Source: Vibrio azureus (GTDB lineage Bacteria > Pseudomonadota > Gammaproteobacteria > Enterobacterales > Vibrionaceae). Taken from it: a stretch of DNA of 64,000 nucleotides. This document shows, piece after piece, positions 23,752 through 33,661 of the stretch; position 1 is the first letter of the stretch, and every line of letters begins with the position of its first letter. The translations under genes were made by a program, and so were the position numbers. The notes beneath the pieces are model-generated. The model made no database searches, was not told where the DNA came from, and saw nothing but the letters and a program-made list of their open reading frames with translations. The stretch is from the NCBI RefSeq assembly GCF_002849855.1, contig NZ_CP018617.1, positions 868,001-932,000 of the forward strand, given 5' to 3'.

Positions 23752-24591
23752 ATGAAACTAGAAACTGTCGATTACCTTGCTGACGATGCTGCTCAACAGT
23801 TCGTTGCATCGCTCCGTGAAACAGGATTTGGGGTTCTTAAGAATCACCCGATACCACAGGAGTTGGTTGAGTCTATCTATAACAATTGGTACCAATTCTT
23901 TAACTCTGAGCAGAAGAACGACTTCCATTTTAATGTCGAAACTCAAGATGGCTACTTCCCACCATCCGTTTCGGAAGTGGCAAAGGGGCACTCAGTCAAA
24001 GACATTAAAGAGTATTTTCACGTTTACCCTTGGGGACAGATTCCTGATCAGCTGAAAGCTGAAATTTTGGAATACTACGAACGCGCTAATGCCTTCGCGC
24101 AAGAGCTGTTAGGTTGGGTTGAGGCATGCGCACCAACAGACGTTCAAGAAAAGTTCTCCGTTGCGCTTTCTGAAATGATAAATAACAGTGACAAGACATT
24201 ACTTCGTGTTTTGCATTACCCACCAATGACAGGTGAGGAAGAACCAGGTGCTATTCGTGCTGCCGCTCATGAAGATATCAACTTACTTACTGTTTTGCCT
24301 GCAGCCAACGAACCAGGTTTGCAAGTAAAGAGTAAAGAGGGTGACTGGTTAGATGTGCCTTGTGATTTTGGTAGCCTGATCATTAATATTGGTGACATGC
24401 TGCAAGAGGCATCGGGTGGTTACTTCCCATCTACGACTCACCGCGTCATCAATCCGACTGGCGGTCGTCAAGAAAAGTCTCGTATCTCTCTACCGCTTTT
24501 CTTGCACCCAAAACCAGAAGTTGTTTTGTCTGAACGTTACACTGCAGATAGCTATTTAATGGAAAGACTGAGAGAACTTGGTGTGATTTAA
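23752..24591 (+). CDS. 2-oxoglutarate/Fe(II)-type dioxygenase (isopenicillin N synthase family)
   Basis: 279 residues from the ATG at 23752; the upstream extension is AT-rich noncoding. The C-terminal jelly-roll has the iron ligands H-x-D (AAHEDINLLTVL) and distal H (STTHRVINP), and the cosubstrate R-x-S (KSRISLPLF). The N-terminal FGVLKNHPIP segment is also typical. Substrate is unknown; in vibrios such proteins are annotated generically. Monocistronic, closed by a strong terminator. Confidence 0.85.
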   Translation: MKLETVDYLADDAAQQFVASLRETGFGVLKNHPIPQELVESIYNNWYQFFNSEQKNDFHFNVETQDGYFPPSVSEVAKGHSVKDIKEYFHVYPWGQIPDQLKAEILEYYERANAFAQELLGWVEACAPTDVQEKFSVALSEMINNSDKTLLRVLHYPPMTGEEEPGAIRAAAHEDINLLTVLPAANEPGLQVKSKEGDWLDVPCDFGSLIINIGDMLQEASGGYFPSTTHRVINPTGGRQEKSRISLPLFLHPKPEVVLSERYTADSYLMERLRELGVI

Positions 24592-24644
24592 CCTGAAGCT
24601 CTTTGGTAACCATTCTTCTATAATATGGTTATTACAACAGATAG

Positions 24645-24684
24645 AAAAAAGAGCCAGCTGTTTAACTCAGCTGGCTCTTTTTTT
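24645..24684. terminator. Bidirectional terminator between the oxygenase and ABC-ATPase genes
   Basis: GAGCCAGCTG (24651-24660) and CAGCTGGCTC (24668-24677) are a perfect 10-bp stem, with A6 before and T7 after. Confidence 0.9.
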
Positions 24685-24739
24685 GAACGCTTTCTAATCA
24701 CTTTTAAGCACTAAGGAGCTGAGAACAATGGTGTTTTGC

Positions 24740-26392
24740 TCAGTTTTGCTTAAACTGTGACTTTCTCATTCTATTCAACGCTGCCATCACATCGAGAGTG
24801 CGTGGCTTGGCAAGATCACCTTGTTGAGGAAGTGTTTTATGCCAGCCGTCTGAGAGCATGATTTCGATTTCTTTGGCTGGATTCTGTGACCAACCAGGTT
24901 GCTGAGCCAATTGAAACCACAGCCAGCCGATAGTATTGACTTCATCTGCCGATTCAAGCTGTTCCAATGCACTCAAGTCTGTAAACTCTTTTCCGAAACG
25001 CAAAGAAGTTTTACCTTTTGCACTCACACGGAATTTGCCATCGGTTAAAATAGCCATCAGAGCTTGTCGGCTCAAAGAACGTGGACGGAATGTGTGAAGA
25101 TTATCTTCCGATTCATTGTGACGTTGAGTTGGGTGTTGTTCGATAACTTGACGTGCTTTTTCTGTGACATCGACGGCTTGGTAATCGTGCATTTGAATCA
25201 CAGTATCGGCAACGTCTAAATAGTCTCCCGAGCCACCCATAACAATAAGGGTAGACACGTCCAGTTCATCGCGAATTTGTGCAATGCGGTCCACTAAAGG
25301 CGTTATGGGTTCATCACCTTTAGCAACGAGAGCTTGCATGCGCTCATCACGAATCATAAAGTTAGTGGCTGAGGTATCTTCGTCAATAAGTAATGAAGAA
25401 GCACCAGCCTCAAGAGACTCCTGTAGCCATGCGGCTTGAGACGTTGAGCCAGATGCATCTTGAGTTGAAAAGTCCGCGGTGTCTTTACCCATTGGTAAGT
25501 GGTTAATGTAATTCGATAAGTTTAAGTGATGAACGCAGCGACCATCTTCAGCTCTTATCTTCATTGCATTTGCATCTGTCACAATATACTCACGGCCATC
25601 ACCGGGAATATGATCATAAATTGATCGTTCGATAGCATTGAGTAAGGTAGATTTACCGTGAAAACCACCACCGACAATAAGCGTAATGCCCTTAGGAATA
25701 CCAAGTCCTGTAATGTAGCCTTTATTAGGCGCATGCAATGTAACTTGCAGTGAGTCTGGAGCTTGGAATGGAACCGCATCTTTCATCGGTAAATCACAGT
25801 TACCTGCAAGGCGAGGTAAGATACTGCCATTTGCGACGAAAGCGACCAGATTATGCGCCTCTAATTGTTCACGAATCGCAGCCTGATCTTCGATTACTTT
25901 ACAGTGCTCAACCAGCGCATCATGATTTAATTCTCTTGCCAAGGTAGCACGTCGAATGAATTTTGGAAGATAAAACGTCAGGATGTTGTTGGCTTTTTTC
26001 CCAAGGACAGAACGACCTTCGGCAGGTAAGTTCACTCTGAAACGCAACTCAATGCCTTCTTCAGTAAAAAGAACGGCGGTATTATCTAAAACGGTTTGTC
26101 CGCTAAGAGCAATAGAAACGGCATTTTCTTGTTTGGCAAATTGATCAAAGCTACGGGCAATAAAATCACGAGCAGCGCGCTGGAAAGAAGGGGATTCTTC
26201 TTTTAGCCACTCAAGACCGGTAAGAGACCACGCTCTTGTAGCACGTAAGCGTGAGGCTGAAGCATAGGGATCACCTTGAATGTAGTCGATGTGCAAAGTG
26301 AAATCACCGAAGTCATATTGACCTTTGATTTGCTGGTACGCACGGTAGTTTTGCTTTTCGATCTTCTTGAGCGTCGCTGTCAACTGATCCAT
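24740..26392 (-). CDS. ABC-class ATPase (PF09818 type)
   Basis: 550 residues. A Walker A variant GGGFHGKST lies near residue 246 and the Walker B-like SSLLIDEDTSATNFM near 335; the conserved FSTQDASGSTSQAAW sits where the ABC signature would be. This is the stand-alone bacterial ABC_ATPase family with an N-terminal RNA/ligand domain (DPYASASRLR). It has no transporter partner. Biological role unknown; older annotations as isopentenyl-diphosphate isomerase have no support in these motifs. Confidence 0.85.
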   Translation of the reverse strand: MDQLTATLKKIEKQNYRAYQQIKGQYDFGDFTLHIDYIQGDPYASASRLRATRAWSLTGLEWLKEESPSFQRAARDFIARSFDQFAKQENAVSIALSGQTVLDNTAVLFTEEGIELRFRVNLPAEGRSVLGKKANNILTFYLPKFIRRATLARELNHDALVEHCKVIEDQAAIREQLEAHNLVAFVANGSILPRLAGNCDLPMKDAVPFQAPDSLQVTLHAPNKGYITGLGIPKGITLIVGGGFHGKSTLLNAIERSIYDHIPGDGREYIVTDANAMKIRAEDGRCVHHLNLSNYINHLPMGKDTADFSTQDASGSTSQAAWLQESLEAGASSLLIDEDTSATNFMIRDERMQALVAKGDEPITPLVDRIAQIRDELDVSTLIVMGGSGDYLDVADTVIQMHDYQAVDVTEKARQVIEQHPTQRHNESEDNLHTFRPRSLSRQALMAILTDGKFRVSAKGKTSLRFGKEFTDLSALEQLESADEVNTIGWLWFQLAQQPGWSQNPAKEIEIMLSDGWHKTLPQQGDLAKPRTLDVMAALNRMRKSQFKQN

Positions 26393-26510
26393 GAAAGTTA
26401 GCCTTATATTTTTAGCGGGATGGCGATTATAGGAATCAAGAGTAGGATAGTAAAGGAGAGATAACTGAGATGGTTACGTTATCAACGAGGATAGTTGGTT
26501 ATCAGTATTT

Positions 26511-28406
26511 CTAAATACCCGATGTCCCTTGCTGAGTGTAGAGTACTTGTTCAAACTTATGGCAGGGCATTGGCTTGGCGTAGAAAAGTCCTTGGCCGAT
26601 ATCACACCCTTCTTGAAGCAAAAACTGTACTTGTTCTGCAGATTCAATCCCATCGGTCATGACATTCAAATTAAGTTTCTTGGCGATATGAATGATAGAG
26701 CGCACAATGGTTTTGTCCTCTTCTGAATAGTTCATTTGTTGAATAAAGCTTTTATCTATTTTAATCGCCTTAAAAGGGCAATTTTTAAGGTAATTAAACG
26801 AATAGTCACTGGTACCAAAGCCATCAAGTGACAGTGTCACACCAAGTCTATTGAGTGTTTTCAAGGCATTGAATGTGATATTCCCATTTTCTTGCAGAGC
26901 AGATTCAGAGATTTCTAATTCAAGGCAATGTGGAGGCAAATGGTAAAAAGCGAGAAAGTATTCGATTTTTTCTAAGAAATGTCTGTTGAGTAATTGGGAT
27001 TGAGAGACATTAATCGCAACCTTAAAATCCTTTACTGTATCAGACCATTGCTTGGCCTTTTCAATCACGATACGCAAAGCAAACGTACTTATTTCATGAG
27101 TTAAGTTATTTTGTTCAGCCATCTGCATTAACGCATCATTAGACACATCACCCAAAACCGGATGCAGCCAGCGAAGCGAGCTTTCTGCACCAATCCATTC
27201 TCCCGTATTGGAGCACACTTTTGGTTGGAAATAGATCATGACATCGTCATTACGAATCGCTTCAAGTAAGTAATTTTCTAATTGATTATGTTGGTTGAGA
27301 ACTTTTGTGTTTTCTTCACTGCAGTATCGATACGATTTACCCGATTCTTTACACAAAGTCATGGCATGGCAGGCATTTTGAAGCAATTGTTTTGCATTGA
27401 ATCCGATGTTGCCTTGGACAATGCCTGTGTAGGTTTGTAAGTGCACGGTTTGATCATCGATGTTGTAACTATCACATTTGATGTGGGCAATATTCTCAAG
27501 TAGCCGGTGGGTGACATTTTTGGGCTCAGGGCCTGAAATAATCACCACCATATCACTAGAACTGAGCCGACCCGTGACGAAGTGTTTTGACTCAGCGAAA
27601 TCAAGTTTGCTTCGAAACTGTTGCAGTATTTCGTCTAAACGTTCAAAACCATATTTGGTTTGAATGGCTCTTGCATTGGCAAAACCAATATTTAATACGG
27701 TCAAAGAACTCATTTCACCGTTGAGCTCAGCTAACGCTCTTTCTAAGTACTCTTCTGTGGCCGATGTATTTAAAAAGCCGGTGCCCAAATCGTGAGTATT
27801 CTGGTAATTAATCTGCTCCTCTGCTGCTTTCCGGCGCGTGATCTCCTGCGTAAGAGAATAGCTTAGCTTAGCAAGATCGGTTGTTCTGGCTGCAACTCTG
27901 TTTTTCAATTCGTGATTTAAACGGGCCAGTCTATGTTGGTCAAAGACAATGGCCAACTGTGTTTCTATCGACTTCTTAAATGTATACAGCAATTGTCGAT
28001 AAGCTTTATGGTATTGATTTGCTTTGGAATCGAGTAAACATAAGGTGCCAAACGTTTTACCATTTGGCCAATGTAACGGTAATCCACAATAAGAAATCAT
28101 GCCCAATTTTTTGTTTGCCATATGAGGCAATTTTTTAGATTCTAAAGCATTAGGTATCACAAGCTCCTGTTTATTTAGAATCACTTGTTCACAATAAAGG
28201 CTTTGTTCTGGGTAACCTTTGTCACCAACTTGGAATGGATTTCCTTCAATCTGACTGGAGGTATTGACCTCAATATGCTCCGGGTAGATACGCATAATGA
28301 GGGTAGTAGGGATGTTTGTTGTTTTGGCTAATAGGTCAACAATGCTTTGCCAATTCTTTTCTACTGACTCTGGGATAGTGTAATTTAAGGTATGAAATGT
28401 GCTCAT
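26511..28406 (-). CDS. GAF-GGDEF-EAL protein with degenerate active sites
   Basis: 631 residues. GAF domain about 15-165 (MISYCGLPLHWPNGKTFGTLCLLD), coiled linker, GGDEF-like domain about 205-350, EAL-like domain about 375-625. The GG[DE]EF loop reads RLSSSDMV, so diguanylate cyclase activity is not expected. The EAL motif reads GAESSLRW instead of E-A-L, DDFGTG reads DGFGTS, and the AEGVE motif reads TDGIE, so phosphodiesterase activity is doubtful. The fold residues are otherwise well kept. Most likely a c-di-GMP-independent or c-di-GMP-binding signalling adaptor, as seen for YcgF/CsrD-like proteins. Confidence 0.85.
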   Translation of the reverse strand: MSTFHTLNYTIPESVEKNWQSIVDLLAKTTNIPTTLIMRIYPEHIEVNTSSQIEGNPFQVGDKGYPEQSLYCEQVILNKQELVIPNALESKKLPHMANKKLGMISYCGLPLHWPNGKTFGTLCLLDSKANQYHKAYRQLLYTFKKSIETQLAIVFDQHRLARLNHELKNRVAARTTDLAKLSYSLTQEITRRKAAEEQINYQNTHDLGTGFLNTSATEEYLERALAELNGEMSSLTVLNIGFANARAIQTKYGFERLDEILQQFRSKLDFAESKHFVTGRLSSSDMVVIISGPEPKNVTHRLLENIAHIKCDSYNIDDQTVHLQTYTGIVQGNIGFNAKQLLQNACHAMTLCKESGKSYRYCSEENTKVLNQHNQLENYLLEAIRNDDVMIYFQPKVCSNTGEWIGAESSLRWLHPVLGDVSNDALMQMAEQNNLTHEISTFALRIVIEKAKQWSDTVKDFKVAINVSQSQLLNRHFLEKIEYFLAFYHLPPHCLELEISESALQENGNITFNALKTLNRLGVTLSLDGFGTSDYSFNYLKNCPFKAIKIDKSFIQQMNYSEEDKTIVRSIIHIAKKLNLNVMTDGIESAEQVQFLLQEGCDIGQGLFYAKPMPCHKFEQVLYTQQGTSGI

Positions 28407-28519
28407 GGTGGTAATCCATCTCCTGATTCACTTCCTGTATTCTTACCGCATACGAGTTAAGCCTTAAAATGTGATCTATGCCACTTAATGAAGTTTATGT
28501 ATAGAAAGCTGGAAATTAA

Positions 28520-28560
28520 ATAAAATCCGCCCTGAAAATTCATCAGGGCGTAAAATAAGC
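28520..28560. terminator. Terminator downstream of fabV
   Basis: CGCCCTGA (28528-28535) pairs with TCAGGGCG (28543-28550), flanked on the minus strand by GGATTTTATTT. A wider TAAAATCCGC/GCGGATTTTA pair is nested around it. Confidence 0.75.
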
Positions 28561-28602
28561 GGATTTTATCTCAGCAGTGAGACAGATTTGAGAAAAGCTC
28601 TG

Positions 28603-29802
28603 TTAAGGTTTCAGTGCTTTGAGATATGCAAACGAGATATCTTGGGTATAATCGATATCAGCAAAGTTAAATCCATTTTGTTTCATAAATTCCTCTTTAA
28701 AACCTGCGTAGTCGCCTAGCTCCATGAAATTATCCTCATTCATCTGTTGTAGGCATTGCTTCACAGCTTCCTGTACCTCAGAATCAAGTTCCCACTCATC
28801 CAGTCTTATCAAACGTTCACCATCGACTACTGTGTTATCTTGGTGGTACATTTTGGTTGTGAAAAGACGCTGCATTTGTTGTATACAGTTTTCATGAGTC
28901 CCTTTGTTTTTCATTACCTGATACAGGGCAATAAGGTAGGGGCTCAGAGTAGGAATAAACACACTGGCTTTAGTGACTAAAGCCTTACATACCGTGGCAT
29001 AGGCACCGCCATTGAAATTGGCAAGCTTCAAGTTGAGTGAGTGACTGGTTTGATGTAAGTCGACTTTGGCTCGTCCTAATGTGCCATCTAAATAGATCGG
29101 ATGAGTGCTTTCAGGCCCAACATAAGAAAAAGCAATGGTCTTGCAGCCTTCTGCCAACGACTCGGAGTTAATCAAAGTATCGATCCAGCTCTCCCAATCT
29201 TCTCCCCCCATAACTTTAACCGTTGCATAAGCTTCATCTTCACTGGCAGGCTCAAGGATAGACTCTCGCCATTTATCCTGTTCAATGTCAATGGTTGCAC
29301 CGCTGATCGATTCCCCTATGGGTTTAATCACGCTCCGCCAAGTGTGACTGGTTTTATCATCCAACCTCATACCAGAAGCTAAGCTGTAGATCACTAAGTC
29401 TACTTCACCCTCGAAGTACGTTTCGATCGCTTCAATCACTTGGTCTCGGACTCGTTGCGAGAAAGCATCGCCAACAATATTCACTGCTTTACAGCCATGT
29501 TTGAGCGCCGCTTGTTTAAAAAAGACATTATTATACCAGCCGGCACTGCCCGTTTTGTCCTCTGATGGGCCGTGTTCAAATGAGACTCCAATGGTATCTG
29601 CATTGGCTCCACCAAAAGTTAACGCGATTCGAGCCGCTAGACCAAATCCAGAAGAGGCACCAATGATCAAGACTCGTTTAGGGCCTCGCTGAATTTGGGG
29701 TGCTTGCTTAACGTAATTAATTTGCTCATTAATATTTGATTGGCATCCAAAAGGATGAGCAGAACGTGCGATAACACCTTGAATAACAGGTTTTATTTGC
29801 AT
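28603..29802 (-). CDS. fabV: Enoyl-ACP reductase FabV
   Basis: 399 residues. Rossmann motif IIGASSGFGLAARIA near residue 50; catalytic Tyr-x8-Lys in PIYLDGTLGRAK near residue 230; the conserved VMGGEDWESWI and DEWELDSEVQ are present. FabV reduces enoyl-ACP in fatty acid synthesis and is triclosan-insensitive. This copy departs from the usual V. cholerae-type protein at many positions (for example SYVGPESTHPIY), so it may be a second, diverged FabV paralogue. Confidence 0.9.
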   Translation of the reverse strand: MQIKPVIQGVIARSAHPFGCQSNINEQINYVKQAPQIQRGPKRVLIIGASSGFGLAARIALTFGGANADTIGVSFEHGPSEDKTGSAGWYNNVFFKQAALKHGCKAVNIVGDAFSQRVRDQVIEAIETYFEGEVDLVIYSLASGMRLDDKTSHTWRSVIKPIGESISGATIDIEQDKWRESILEPASEDEAYATVKVMGGEDWESWIDTLINSESLAEGCKTIAFSYVGPESTHPIYLDGTLGRAKVDLHQTSHSLNLKLANFNGGAYATVCKALVTKASVFIPTLSPYLIALYQVMKNKGTHENCIQQMQRLFTTKMYHQDNTVVDGERLIRLDEWELDSEVQEAVKQCLQQMNEDNFMELGDYAGFKEEFMKQNGFNFADIDYTQDISFAYLKALKP

Positions 29803-29885
29803 TTTTATTACCTAACCTTTGTGACTGTATGTAGGGTTAGACTAACGCAAACTATCCGGTGACTTATTGAGCTAGGCCATTAAAA

Positions 29886-30488
29886 TTAGAGATGTTTCAG
29901 TAATTCTTGTGCAACGAAGTTAGCAATGAACGGCTGAGCTTCAGGTTTGGGGTGCAATCCATCCGACATCATCCACTCTGGCTTGGTTATCACTTGTTCT
30001 AAGAAAAATGGCATTAAAATCACGTTTTTTTTATCAGCTATTGCTGGGTAAATGCCGTAAAACATCTCACCATAGCGTTTACCATAATTGGGCGGTACAC
30101 GAATCTGCATCAAGACCACATTTGCACCAGAAGTTTTGCTTATATCAATGATTTCCGATAAATTCGAAGAGATCAGTTTTGGCGGGAAACCTCGTAAACC
30201 ATCATTCGCGCCAAGCTCGACAATCACCCAAGAGGGTTGATGCTGTTTTAAAAGTTGTGGTAATCGAGCTAAACCATTGCCAGTTGTATCACCGGAGATA
30301 CTGCCGTTGATAACAGAAATAGCTTGGCCTTGCTGACTGAAAATACTTGGCAACAAACTGGGCCAACTCTGTTCAATAGCCATCTGATAGCCAGCACTTA
30401 AGCTATCTCCTAAAACTAATATCTTTTGGTTAGCTTGAACCGCAACGGAAAGAAATAAAGATAATACTATGGAAAGTAAACGAATCAT
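29886..30488 (-). CDS. tesA: Multifunctional acyl-CoA thioesterase I / lysophospholipase (GDSL)
   Basis: 200 residues from the ATG at 30488 (AGGTG upstream). Signal peptide [19 protein letters not shown], then block I LGDSLSAGYQM with the catalytic Ser, GANDG in block III, and the Ser-His-Asp partner DGLHPKPEAQ near the C-terminus. Periplasmic SGNH hydrolase. Divergent from ybbA, as in E. coli; here the two start codons overlap (CATG). Confidence 0.93.
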   Translation of the reverse strand: MIRLLSIVLSLFLSVAVQANQKILVLGDSLSAGYQMAIEQSWPSLLPSIFSQQGQAISVINGSISGDTTGNGLARLPQLLKQHQPSWVIVELGANDGLRGFPPKLISSNLSEIIDISKTSGANVVLMQIRVPPNYGKRYGEMFYGIYPAIADKKNVILMPFFLEQVITKPEWMMSDGLHPKPEAQPFIANFVAQELLKHL

Positions 30489-31182
30489 GACGACACCTGT
30501 ATCTAATGAGCTGATCATAAAAGCGACGGAAGTGAGTAAACAAGTTTCTACTAATCAAAGTCAATTAACAATCTTAGATGGTATAAATCTTGAGATAAAA
30601 CGTGGTGAGAAGGTGGCTATTGTTGGGGCATCTGGAGCAGGTAAATCAACATTAATGACATTATTAGCAGGTTTAGACACCGTTACGTCAGGTGAAATTT
30701 GTTTACTGGGTCATTCTTTGTCGGGTATGGATGATGAGGCTAGAGCAAAACTTAGAGCAAACTCACTTGGATTTGTTTTCCAAAGTTTTCTGCTGATTCC
30801 GAGTTTAAGTGCAATACGTAATGTCACTCTGCCTTGTTTACTCAAAGGTGAACGAGAAGATTTTACCAGAGCACGTGCATTGTTAGCCGCGGTAGGTTTA
30901 GATCAGCGAACTGAACATTTGCCCAGTCAGCTTTCTGGAGGTGAACAGCAAAGGGTCGCATTGGCTCGCGCTTTTATGACGCAACCCGAACTGCTGTTTG
31001 CCGATGAGCCAACCGGTAACCTAGATCATCATACGGCCGAGAAAGTGACCGAGTTGCTGTTTTCTTTGAATCAACAGCATGGCACCACGTTGGTACTGGT
31101 GACACATGACCTTCATTTAGCGCAACAATGTGACCGAATATTCACCATGGAAGCCGGAAGATTTGCTGAGGAAACACTATGA
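30487..31182 (+). CDS. ybbA: ABC transporter ATP-binding protein YbbA
   Basis: 231 residues from the ATG at 30487; an in-frame ATG at 30469 is an alternative. Walker [10 protein letters not shown], signature LSGGEQQR, Walker [10 protein letters not shown] and the H-loop VTHDLHLA are all intact. LolD/MacB-type ATPase. Partner permease YbbP overlaps by ATGA (31179-31182). In E. coli ybbA-ybbP also neighbour tesA. Confidence 0.92.
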   Translation: MTTPVSNELIIKATEVSKQVSTNQSQLTILDGINLEIKRGEKVAIVGASGAGKSTLMTLLAGLDTVTSGEICLLGHSLSGMDDEARAKLRANSLGFVFQSFLLIPSLSAIRNVTLPCLLKGEREDFTRARALLAAVGLDQRTEHLPSQLSGGEQQRVALARAFMTQPELLFADEPTGNLDHHTAEKVTELLFSLNQQHGTTLVLVTHDLHLAQQCDRIFTMEAGRFAEETL

Positions 31183-33593
31183 AATCAGCAAGTCTCAACG
31201 TAAACAAAAGCCTAGCAAGGTGGGGGATGAGCGAAATTTTCCAAGGTAAGCTCTGGCCTGTAGGTTTTGCTCTGGTTTTAATTATTGCCAGTATTTTCGC
31301 TTTGTCTGCGCTGGCCATGAGAATGGAGCTTGTGGTCGTAAAGCAGGGGAAAGAAGCACTCACCGCTGATGCTGTTTTCGCTTCAGCCAACCCTCTTCCT
31401 CATACTTTATTGTCCGCTTCAACAACACTTGAACGCTCGATGATGACTCAATTTAATACCATGTTATTCAGTGATACGGGTATGCAGCTTATCTCCGTAC
31501 GTGCTGTGGATGAGTATTATCCCTTGATTGGTGATTTGGTTCTCGATGACAGTCAAGTTCATCATGTTGGGGAAAGCCAATTGTGGCTTGATAAACGCAT
31601 CATGACACAACTTGAACTTTCCCATGGTGACGTTGTCACATTAGGTGATGCCGATTTTAAGGTTTCAGGTATTGTGCTTGAGGAACCTGGATTAAGCTTT
31701 AATCCTTTCCAACAAATGCCTTCTGCTTATATCCATTCCAGTGATATTAAAAAAACAGGTGTAATCCAATTGGGTAGCCGCGTTCAATATCGGATGTTTC
31801 TAAATGGAGAACCAGAAAAGCTGATACAACTTCAGGAATCGGTGGAGTTATCACCCAGTGATAAATGGCAAACGCAAGAGACAACGAACCGTAGCAGTGA
31901 GTTTTTTGAACGAACGATTCAATATTTATCGCTGACCGTCATCATGGTGATCATCATGTCGGCAACGACTTTAGTATTAACATGCCAAAGTTATGTAAAC
32001 AGTCGTTCTCAGACTATTGCAATGCTCAAGAGTTTAGGGGCCAGTACAGGTTGGGTTTGTCGGTGGCTTCTTATTCAAATCAGTCTTCTTTTCTTGTCCT
32101 CGATACTCATTGGGCTTATTGTGGGCATTGGCTTAGAATATTTATTACGCATTCCCTTAAGCGAACTGCTGCCAAATCCACTTCCAAGTTACGGGATTAC
32201 GCCGTTTGCCGTTTCAGTTCTATCCGTGGTGTTGATTAGCCTACCGGCCTTAGGCATTCCTTTGAGTCACCTAGTGAATACGCCTGCTATCGACGTACTT
32301 CAGCAAAGTCAGTGGAGGTTTAATAAGCAATTGTTATGGTTGATTTTAATACCTCTGATTCCTTTGTTGGCCTTTTATTCGAAAAATGCCCTGATATTAC
32401 TGATTTTGCTCAGTATCTTGGTTTTGTTTATTGTTTTAGCCCTAATCAGTGTAGGACTGACTCGTGTACTCAGTAGACTCTCACTGTCTTCTTCTTTGGC
32501 TCTCGCTTTCAGCAGAATTAATCGTACTCCCGTAAGTAGTGGTCTTCAGTTATCGGCATTAGCGTTATCTTTAATGTTGTTAGCCACTATCGGATTGTTA
32601 AGACATGATTTAATCGAGGATTGGCAGCAAGTCTTACCTGAGCATGCTCCTAACGTGTTCGCCTTAAATATCTCAGAGCAAGAACTAAATGACTATTTAA
32701 CGCAGCTGGATAGCAATCAAGTCATCCGCTCGGAGGCTTTTCCCATCATTCGCGGTCGACTTCAGTTCATAAATCAACAAGACGTCAAGGAATTGTCTTA
32801 CCCTAATGGCAAACCGAATGCAATTCAGCGAGAACTCAACTTCACTTGGGGGAATGATATTCCTGACTATAACCAAATAGTTTTAGGCGAATGGTCCAAT
32901 TATTCCCATGTTTCAGTAGAGGAAAAGCTTGCCAATGAGCTGGGTATTCAGGTTGGGGACAAATTAGGCTTTGTGATCAACAGTCAGTTTATCGAAGCGA
33001 CAGTAGGCAGCCTGAGACATGTTGAATGGCGAGATATGAAGCCTAATTTTTACTTTATTTTCTCGTCAGATATTATGCAAGAAGTCAAAGGTTCTTATTT
33101 ACTCAGTTATCGTATTGAGGAAGATCAGCAAAGCTTACTCCAACAACTGTCACGGCAATATCCGACGGTTACAGTCTTGGATATTCAGACGATGGGTAAC
33201 AAAATCCAGGCTTTACTGCAGCAGGTTATGTCTGCTGTCACCATTCTTGCTACACTGGGTTTGCTTGCAGGACTCTTGCTTATCTTTACATTACTCCAGC
33301 TCAGTATTTCACAACGCCAAAGTGAGGTTCGTTTGTACCGTACCTTAGGCGCAAGTAAAAAGCGGATTGCATCGACGCTTTGGGTAGAGTTTGGCATCAT
33401 TGCTTTTGTCGCGAGTTTTATTGCTGTCTTGTCTGCAGAAACCATGGTCGCCATTGTTGTTAAACAGGTGTTTGAAATATCCCCTCAGTTGCACCCTTTT
33501 TTGTGGCTAGTGCTGCCCATTGCGACAAGTTTAGTGCTGGCAGTCGTGGTCATGAATGCTCTGGCGAATTTATTAAAACCACACAAGCCGTAA
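31179..33593 (+). CDS. ybbP: ABC transporter permease YbbP (FtsX-type)
   Basis: 804 residues with about ten membrane helices: one at 28-50, a group at 240-430, one near 475, and three at the C-terminus around a SEVRLYRTLGASKKRIAS segment, the FtsX-domain coupling motif. Two FtsX domains are present, each with a preceding periplasmic domain. Together with YbbA this is a type VII mechanotransmission-type ABC system; the substrate is unknown, though the tesA neighbourhood suggests lipid or lipoprotein work. Confidence 0.9.
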   Translation: MKSASLNVNKSLARWGMSEIFQGKLWPVGFALVLIIASIFALSALAMRMELVVVKQGKEALTADAVFASANPLPHTLLSASTTLERSMMTQFNTMLFSDTGMQLISVRAVDEYYPLIGDLVLDDSQVHHVGESQLWLDKRIMTQLELSHGDVVTLGDADFKVSGIVLEEPGLSFNPFQQMPSAYIHSSDIKKTGVIQLGSRVQYRMFLNGEPEKLIQLQESVELSPSDKWQTQETTNRSSEFFERTIQYLSLTVIMVIIMSATTLVLTCQSYVNSRSQTIAMLKSLGASTGWVCRWLLIQISLLFLSSILIGLIVGIGLEYLLRIPLSELLPNPLPSYGITPFAVSVLSVVLISLPALGIPLSHLVNTPAIDVLQQSQWRFNKQLLWLILIPLIPLLAFYSKNALILLILLSILVLFIVLALISVGLTRVLSRLSLSSSLALAFSRINRTPVSSGLQLSALALSLMLLATIGLLRHDLIEDWQQVLPEHAPNVFALNISEQELNDYLTQLDSNQVIRSEAFPIIRGRLQFINQQDVKELSYPNGKPNAIQRELNFTWGNDIPDYNQIVLGEWSNYSHVSVEEKLANELGIQVGDKLGFVINSQFIEATVGSLRHVEWRDMKPNFYFIFSSDIMQEVKGSYLLSYRIEEDQQSLLQQLSRQYPTVTVLDIQTMGNKIQALLQQVMSAVTILATLGLLAGLLLIFTLLQLSISQRQSEVRLYRTLGASKKRIASTLWVEFGIIAFVASFIAVLSAETMVAIVVKQVFEISPQLHPFLWLVLPIATSLVLAVVVMNALANLLKPHKP

Positions 33594-33630
33594 TCGGTTT
33601 ACTTTTACCCACATCGGGCTAGATGAACTT

Positions 33631-33661
33631 AGTTATCCACAAAAACAGTGGATAACTTTTT
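33631..33661 (+). terminator. Terminator of ybbAP built from two DnaA-box-like arms
   Basis: AGTTATCCAC (33631-33640) and GTGGATAACT (33648-33657) form a perfect 10-bp stem with an AAAAACA loop and a T run. The left arm contains a perfect DnaA box, TTATCCACA. Confidence 0.85.

Noticed and set aside
29101..29382. Antisense ORFs within fabV, pat and the tape measure gene
   Set aside because: Each lies opposite a gene with strong family motifs; they arise from codon structure.
33631..33661. Possible replication origin because of DnaA boxes
   Set aside because: Only one perfect box within a terminator stem, with no cluster, DUE or dnaA/gidA neighbour.
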